From Cololabis saira (taxonomy: Eukaryota > Chordata > Actinopteri > Beloniformes > Belonidae), in NCBI RefSeq assembly GCF_033807715.1, contig NC_084607.1:16912941-16976940 (forward strand): a stretch of DNA of 64,000 nt, in the 5' to 3' direction. Below, piece by piece: positions 56,661-64,000 of this stretch (its first letter is position 1; every line of letters begins with the position of its first letter). Under the pieces are notes generated by a model. The model made no database searches. It was not told where the DNA came from and saw only the letters and a program-made list of their open reading frames with translations. A program made the position numbers and the translations under genes.

Positions 56661-59034
56661 GGACTTAACCCCCCCTCCCAATTGAGCTCCGCCCTTGTCC
56701 CTTTACCAAAATCCAAGATCCTTCTTTAATGTGCGCCGCACAACAAAAGGCCACATGCAAAACTATGCAGCCCACCTGACTTGACATGGGCAGAGTGCAC
56801 AAGTCTTGATACTCGCCAGGCCTGATGACCTGAGAGCTGTTCTGATCGTAAACGGCCAAGATCCCCCATCATGCCTTCTTTCTGCTCCTCTTATACTGAC
56901 CTAAGAAGCAGGAAAGGCCTCCAGACAGTGACTGGTGATACGAGGCCATTTTATAGCCATTTCGTGGGTCAACATGGATTAAATTATGAATATTATTGTG
57001 TAATTTATTAGAGAACAAATATAGACAAGTCTAGATGTAGGTTTAGTGTGGTTGCCACAAAATAAGGTCCCTTTACTTGATGCTCTTATAAAACATTTTT
57101 AATTTATATGTATGGAGATGATGATGATGATTAACCCCTTGTGGGTCATTGAAGCAGCTGAACCCAAGAAGTACCCGCCGGGCAGCACAAGCCAGTCTCG
57201 CTGATCACTGATTTCAGCTAACAAGCTTAACGTGTGCAGTCACATGGTATCCTGGATATGGCAATTATCAAACAAGTCTCTAGACAGTTACCTCCTCTGA
57301 AGGGCGTGAGTTCCGCTTTGTTACGTGTGGTATGTCTTTTTGTTAAAACCTCCCAAAAACCATTCGTCAGATCCAGATCCTAACACTGTTCGTGGAGCTC
57401 CTGACTCTTACTGAAAACATGTTTTTTTTTTTCCTCTCTCTGAGTCATGGCCCCTCAGACTTGTCTCCTGACCCCCAGGACTAAGCAAAGGTCAGCTTGT
57501 CAACTTGTTTCATCTTATAAATCTGTCTCCGGAACGGTTTCTCGCTCCAGCGCATCATTCACGCAATGCGACTTGAACGTTGTTTCTCGGAGACATTTTG
57601 CAGCCACGAGTGTTTTCCGCTGCAAAAATGTCTTAATTTCCTCCCCCATCCCGACTACCGTTTATTTCCCGCTTCCCTCACCTCAATGCCACCGCCAAGC
57701 TCCCTCCCCCCCTTGATTTTCTGTGTCGTTATCTCAGTGCGAGATGTCGACGGGCAGGGAAGGCGCCCCTCACGACGCACGCAATCACGCACGTAATGAA
57801 AACACAAAAGGATAACTTGAAGACTTGATGGGATTTCGGAAGTAGATAAAAAAAAAAAAAGTTTGGATAACTGTGGGTGGGAAAGCTGCTCAGCCACAGT
57901 TTGATTGACATCCAGTTGCAGCGACTACGCACAGCGTGGGAGGGAACAAAGCACAGTGCCATGGCAACCACATTAAAAGCACCTTAAAACTGATTTACCT
58001 ACAAAAGCAATGACAATTGTGTTGCTGTTCAGATTTTAATTTGCTGTAGCTGTATGTTTTAGTCTCATGTCAGTTTTTTGATGAAAATGTTTCTTTGACA
58101 AGAAAAACAATCAGGTGTGAGTGATCACGTTATGGTTTATCCATATTATGACGAGCCTCACATTTAAAGCAATACATTCATTATGTTTATGGTGTGTTTT
58201 TTGGTGTATCTCTGGCTTTATATATCGTCTGCTGTAAACTCCTGTAACCGTGTGATACGAACCCCGACGCGGCCACGGGCCAGTCATATGAAATGATAAG
58301 TTGTCCTGGTGCTGCCCTTGATGCTTCATGCTCATGGTCAGCCTCCACATGTTGTGACTGCAGGCTGAGACGTTCTATTTATAGCCGCAGAGAGGGGGCT
58401 TCAGCACCTTGAGGCAGTGGCGCTTCACTTTTCTCCATCCGGGAGCAGCGAACCCCCTTCATGTGACTTCCACTCAGCAAAACACTGAGAGACCAGTGAT
58501 TTGGAAAAGTGTCACAAGTGCATCATCAGCTGTCACATTGCTGTTCGTGCCCCCGTGTGCTGACTCACCCCACCACCACAGGACACTCAACCTTCCTCGA
58601 GCCAAAATGAGCTCCTGGCAAAGTCTCAAAAAAGGACTCGGAAGGACTGCATCATCCTCCTTTTAAAAGTCATACCAAATCACGTTCTTTTAAATTACAG
58701 TAATGGAGCAAAATCCCCGTGCATTTGTGCAACGTGTGCAGTTGTGCGTGAGGCAACAGTGCCATCTGTCGTGGAGAAACCTGTAACTGCCATCCAGTAC
58801 CAGTGCTTCAACAAGACCATTCATCTTATGTGCATTTTCTGTTTGATTGAGGACCCCCGGGGGCCGTTCTGGATCTGGCAAAGCCACCGGGTCTCCCCCC
58901 GCCACACTCCTGTGATGCTCCCCAGTCACACTACTCAGTGAACCAGCCAGCCTTTAATCTTCACTGTATGTTTGTTTCTATTGCTCAGCAGTAACTCTGA
59001 CATAGGCAAACGTTTGTTTTTTTCTTTCAATAAA
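56661..59034 (+). other. znf385c: znf385c 3' UTR (about 2.4 kb, end inferred)
   Basis: No splice signal or coding resemblance follows the stop, and the first canonical AATAAA I find downstream is at 59029. The stretch contains several short open frames without family resemblance, which I take as non-coding. A C-rich segment near 57640-57715 and an A run near 57848 are the only compositional features. Confidence 0.55.
59029..59034 (+). terminator. znf385c: Likely polyadenylation signal AATAAA
   Basis: Canonical hexamer in CTTTCAATAAAGAATC. Further AATAAA hexamers lie at 59188-59193 and 59561-59566, the first of them followed by a long T-rich stretch (59200-59265) that could act as a downstream element, so alternative ends are possible. 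Confidence 0.5.
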
Positions 59035-62000
59035 GAATCTAGAAGAAAAAACAAGCTATATGTAGAAAATCATAGAGTAACTATAGAGATTTAACCAGAG
59101 TTGCTATTGTTATCTGTATCATAATGAACTGTTATAGAAGAGAGTACCTGATCGTATTGTTGGCTCTGTAGTCATACAGGGAAAGGGAATAAAAATGCTT
59201 CTTTTTTTCTTTTCTTTTTTTTTCTTTTCTTAATTTACATGGTTTTATCAACATTTTTTTTTTTTTATGTACAAGACAAAGTCTTTAAAACATGAATTTT
59301 TGAGTGAGCTTTTTCTTTCTCCTTGTTGACAACAAGTGAATTATTGATGTAATTCAAGGCCTTTTAAGACAAAATCCTGAAGTAAGATTAGCCAGGCCTT
59401 CTCAGGGGTGACAGGTTGAGCGAAAGCAAGCGTGGCCATCCATTCAGGGTATCCCTCCACAGCTCCAGCGGGCAGGAAACACTGTATGCGTGGATGGATC
59501 GACTAAAAGTTCATACCTAACAGTGCTGTACATTAGAGAGAAAATGGATGGATTTTGGAAAATAAAGCTTTTAGAACTTGTACAAAATATTTTGGAGGAT
59601 CTGTGTTTGTGCATGTGTGTGTTTGGCAGGAAAAACAGCAGCAACCTGAGATCGTACGAGTGTGGGAGGCAGCTGAGTGACGACGGGGGTGCTCACACTT
59701 ACAAAGACTGCTTTTCTTTGTTGTTTCTTTTCTCTTGGGTTTCAAATGTGGTTCAGACTGCTCATTCCTCAGAAAGCCTGCGCCATCCCCGCAGCTCATG
59801 TGGCGGCCTACGTGTAGCAATTTCCAGTCTTTTCCGGGGAAGGTAGTGACAGCTGGACAGGTGTTAAGCTGAAGCAAAGTAAATGGAGTAAACCGAGATG
59901 GAATAAAGTCACCGTGTCCAGGGTCGGCTGAATTTCAGGTGCTGCAATAAAACACCCGGGACGCTGACATGGTTTCGATGCAGGCCGGCCTTCGTCACAA
60001 TGTGGAAACGGTCAACACAGAACATCAGATTGGCTTCATAAAGTGCAGAAAGATGCAACTCTGAACAGGGGGGGGTGAAACAGAAGCTGTACTTAAACAT
60101 CAGTCGTGTGCTTTCTTATATCTACGCTTTTATGTGCCAGTCTTCATAATCGTGTGGTTAGCTGAATTGGCGGTGCATTCATTTCCCAGCTCTCTGGTTT
60201 GTTTGAAGGAAGCCCCTTGAAATGTATATTGATGTTATTTGCGTCCAACATGCCCACCCAGGCTTTGTGGGGGCAGCAGATAAGCCACATCAAGTCCAGC
60301 GCCTGTTGTACAAATGAAAGGAAAGCCATTAGATCCTCATCGCTTAGTAGAGCCAGGCGTGCGGCAGAGGGACGTGACGACCTTAAGCTGCGACACCGGC
60401 GTGTCCTCTGTATTGATCCACACCCCAGATCCATTATCTTATCTGAATGTCGTCTGAGGAGGAGGAGATGCGCTTCTCTCCTGCTGCTGTCAGTCACCGC
60501 TGATAAACGCTGCATCCCTGTGTGTGTGCGCACACGTGTTTGTGTTCGGTGTAAGAAAGAACATTGCATGGCTTTAATGATGTTCATCTTACATCTTCCA
60601 TCTCTGATTATAGCTGCTTCTTCAAAATAACATCACAGTGAAATATCATTTTATTTCAGAGGGAAACTCAAACTTTGCATTTATCAGCAGTAACATCAAA
60701 ATAAGACATGCAAGCATCTATTTATACTACACAGTAATGACTGTTGGTGATTGTAATCAAAGGAAAAAAAAATCAATGTGGAAATTTCTACAGAGAATAA
60801 TTATGAAGACATTTTTAAGTAATTTTGTACTTTATACTTTGTAAAAAAAAAAAAAAAGAAATCTTCATCTGCACACTAATCAATATTAAATGATAAATGC
60901 TCTTATAACATTGGTTTAAAATAAAAGTGAAGTGGCAGAAATGTTTCACTTTAGACTCTTAGAAACTGTTAGAAACTTAGAAAAAGGTTTCAACCAATTT
61001 TACCTCGAGAGAAAATAAAGGTTTGAATTGTTTAACTGAGCTCTAAAATGGTTTGAATGATGCATCGTCAGTCATCTCTTGTGGATGTATGATGTGTTAA
61101 AATAAACTGAAATCATTCTGGATCTGGACACGTCACAAAGAAGCTCACAAATGTTCTCAGGTGTGAGAAAGCAGGAACAAGTTTCAGGCACCGGAAATAA
61201 AGAAGAGCACGCTCTTAGAAATAATGCAACAAATACTTTTGACTTCAAATGAACTTCATACAAAGCAACAGCATGAAAACTGGCTGAAATAGTCATTAGG
61301 TATATAGGTATTTGGCAGGAAAAGCAAGCGAGATGCCACTTCAAGGAACATTCGGGAGTAAAAAGAACAACTGCAGGTTTGTTATCAGATGATGAATGTA
61401 AGGACTTCTTGACCTCTATTTCCATAGAACCAGGTCAGTACTTCTGTATTTATAACAAACCGGGCAAATGTTAGAGGCTGAGGCCATAAACTCTCCACTT
61501 TTTGCGTCTAATGGCAGTAGTTTACGACACAAGGTGGATTTATAACAACGTGCTGGAGGCTGAGAAAGGAGATTTCATCCTTTACTTTCTGCACACTTAA
61601 GTTAAAATGACCTTGGTTGGTCTGCGGGCTGATTCACACCGTGGAATAACGTTCTGATTTGTCAGAGGCTTAAAGTCACTTCCACACGTACTAACATGTA
61701 TTTCCATTTTCACCTAAAACCGCCTTGATTCAGGTCATTTTTGCTGCCCGACAAACAATTACACTCCTTACCATCCAATAATAACCCATGGTTGCTTTAA
61801 CTCCAGAATGTTCTAATCGTTTGGGAATTTGTTGTAGAAAACGTGCAGGCTATAGTAAAATATGGAGGGTTGCGGTACCTAAGAAAAAGAAGATCACTGA
61901 CTGCCTCGTCTCTGACTCGATGATGTTCAGGTCAGAATCTCCTGATCGCACCGCCTCCTGCAGGACAGAAGCGCTTCTTTCTCGGGCTGTATGTTAGCGT

Positions 62001-64000
62001 TCGTTGCAGTGGCGTAACATAATGGTGATAGGCCCCCACCCCAGTCCTAAACAAAAGCGCACACTGCAAGCACACATACATGCATAGCCAATAGAGACTT
62101 GCTGTTGTCGCCATGTAGGCTAACGTTGTGACTGGCCACTCTCCCCCTGCAGAGCAGGAGAAGTCTCCTCCTGGCCCCCCTGGCGGTCAGGGCGATGCTG
62201 TTTCATTTATGGAGGTAGCTGGTAAACCATCCTCCCTGCTTTGTCCTCAGTTGCAGTAAAATACGTATCTTATTTTGTCATTTTTGCTTTAACATCATCC
62301 TGGCTCTTTTTGCCTTTTCTCTTTTGAGCGCCGTTTTTTTTTTGGGCTTGCTAAACATGATGCTGCGCTTTTTTTGTTGTCTATTTTCACGCTACAGGAT
62401 GAATTTTGGACCAATCAGATATCTCCTTTAAGATATTGGAAAACTGTATTTATTTCTAAGATCAATAAAATGTTGTTTCTAGATTTGTTATTTCTACAGA
62501 AGGGTCCTTTATCCTGTAAATGCAATGTCATCCTCGAGGTAACTGCATGCAAATAATTTTCGTACCTAAAGGAAGGGGAAGCGATGCCATGCAGTATGAA
62601 ACCAAGATCACTTATTGGAAATCTTCAGTGAATATCTGCTCACTGCAGGAAAAAAAACAAAATCCATCTTCCCCTACCCTACCTTTAACGCTCAATAATG
62701 CGTATTCACCTACTCTGCTCACAGCTTTTACCTTGTTTTCTTTTAAAGAGGCAACAGGGAGTTGTTTCTGATTAATCAGTCTCCTGACAAAAACAGGGTT
62801 GCTTAAAGGGAAAACTCGGCTATCTTCCTTTACATTATGGTGGCATCAGCATTACTGGTATAGGCTGCTGCATATTTGCACGTTTTACAGAAAACACAAC
62901 CAGATAATTGAGAGACAGATGGAAGATAGAGCAGACTCGGCAGAGAAATAAATGAGTTTGTTCTTTATCTTCAAAACTAAGCCTTAGTGAGGGACATTTT
63001 TAACGTACCCATGTTTGTGATTTGACGTGAATACACGAGCACGCAGCAGAGTACAAGACACAATCATTTCTTGCTCAGTTCACAATGCTGCAAGCTGGAC
63101 TTATTAGGAATGACTCACTCGGTGCTTTCAGGGCAAATGATCCGTCTTAGATGCCCGTGAGCAGCCAGCATGACGACTAACATTTGACACAACTGATGGC
63201 TGAAGGGCAGCTGATATTTCCAAGTCTGGACGTGCCTCTGCCATTTAGGCTGCGTGTGTTCACTGCAGTGTGGAATTGTTTTGTTCATTTGACTTGTCAC
63301 GGTGGTGACTGTAAAAACAGGGTCGGGGGAGCAGCTTCCAGGGTTCGAGTCTGCTTTTACTTCACACAAAAAAATGTGGATCCTCAGCCAGAGTCGTGCC
63401 ACTTGCTGTGCAGTGTTACTGACACAAGGGAGACGCCTTTTCGCAGCGTGAATGACACTGGCAAGCAGTGATTTGTCTTTTGGGTTAGTGGTGTCAAGAT
63501 GAGCAGGAACGTACATAAGTTATACAGGTAAGTAACAAATCCAAATCAATAAAACCATTGAAACATCACAGAGAAAGACTTCGACAAATCACCTCAGTGT
63601 TCGAACGTCAGGATGGGACCACTGAACTGTCGCTGTGCAAATATGATTCAATCACTAAATCATTTTGAGTGAAGTAACATAGGCGGACAGGCTCACCTTT
63701 AGTCATTACGAAGAACATGACTGAAAGGAGACGATTTGTGCTGATACCCTCTGGGTAAACTGAGGCGAGGCGGGATAATGTCATTTCAAAAACGCTCCAG
63801 CCGAGAGGTTCTCATTATCTCAACATCCCCGTTTGGAATCAGCAGATCATAATGATGATGAAATGTCTCTGTTCTAGTCCATCATCTTTTTGTTCCTTAT
63901 CACCTTCAAATCAGTTTATTGATGGTGCCAGATTAATTCCAGCAACTACAAGGTACAGTTTTCTACCCATAGGCTCAGGTTTGCAGGAGTGCTCTTCGGA
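59035..64000. other. Downstream intergenic sequence, no supported gene
   Basis: Open frames on both strands, including a pair of about 145 codons that overlap on opposite strands near 60144-60630, show no recognisable domain or splice structure. Near 62008-62400 a GCAGTGGCGTAACATAA start and a TTTTTGCTTTAACATCATCC segment resemble parts of fish hAT elements, but no end or target duplication could be paired. The next gene lies outside the window. Confidence 0.55.

Noticed and set aside
60144..60630. Overlapping opposite-strand frames of about 145 codons downstream of znf385c
   Set aside because: Neither shows a domain, a biased composition or splice sites; the overlap is what a chance stop-poor GC-richer stretch gives.

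Overview
This window reads as vertebrate nuclear DNA, most likely from a ray-finned (teleost) fish. It has long introns with GT-AG junctions, many short microsatellites, several hAT-type non-autonomous transposons with perfect 8-bp target duplications, and degenerate L2/Rex1-type LINE fragments. There are no bacterial-style gene arrays. The species cannot be fixed from the sequence alone.

One protein-coding gene fills most of the window, on the + strand. I identify it as znf385c, a zinc-finger protein of the ZNF385 family with three U1/matrin-like C2H2 fingers. Nine coding exons can be joined with consistent phases: 876-885, 27090-27232, 37430-37540, 41425-41668, 50311-50688, 51832-52019, 54482-54580, 54995-55084 and 56430-56660. 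They give 1494 nt, or 497 residues plus a stop. The first exon carries only ten coding bases and is followed by a 26-kb intron. Each finger is split by an intron: the Cys pair lies upstream, and one or both His lie downstream.

Layout: 1-407 is upstream flank without a recognised feature, ending in a 30-base G run. About 410-875 is a GA- and CpG-rich, TATA-less promoter/5' UTR. 886-27089 is intron 1, with a PIF/Harbinger-like MITE, a hAT element, an L2/Rex1 LINE remnant, a possible L1/Tx1 remnant, microsatellites and a diverged intronic duplication. 27233-37429 is intron 2, with a hAT MITE, another TIR element and an RFX-type palindrome near exon 3. 37541-41424 is intron 3, with a tRNA-derived SINE on the minus strand. 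41669-50310 is intron 4, with a second copy of the hAT MITE, a (GGAT)n array, a (TA)n array, a striking foldback element and a LINE reverse-transcriptase relic. 50689-51831 is intron 5, about nine tenths of which is one hAT element. The 3' UTR probably runs to an AATAAA at 59029. The remaining 5 kb is intergenic, with no gene I can support.

I do not see a new multi-gene system. The most interesting items are structural: the foldback element with asymmetric 20-23-bp tandem arrays (47673-48175); the paired complementary tetranucleotide arrays and paired MITEs that flank internal exons; the Arg-Glu mixed-charge tract between fingers 1 and 2; and the short intron 5 that was enlarged by a transposon.
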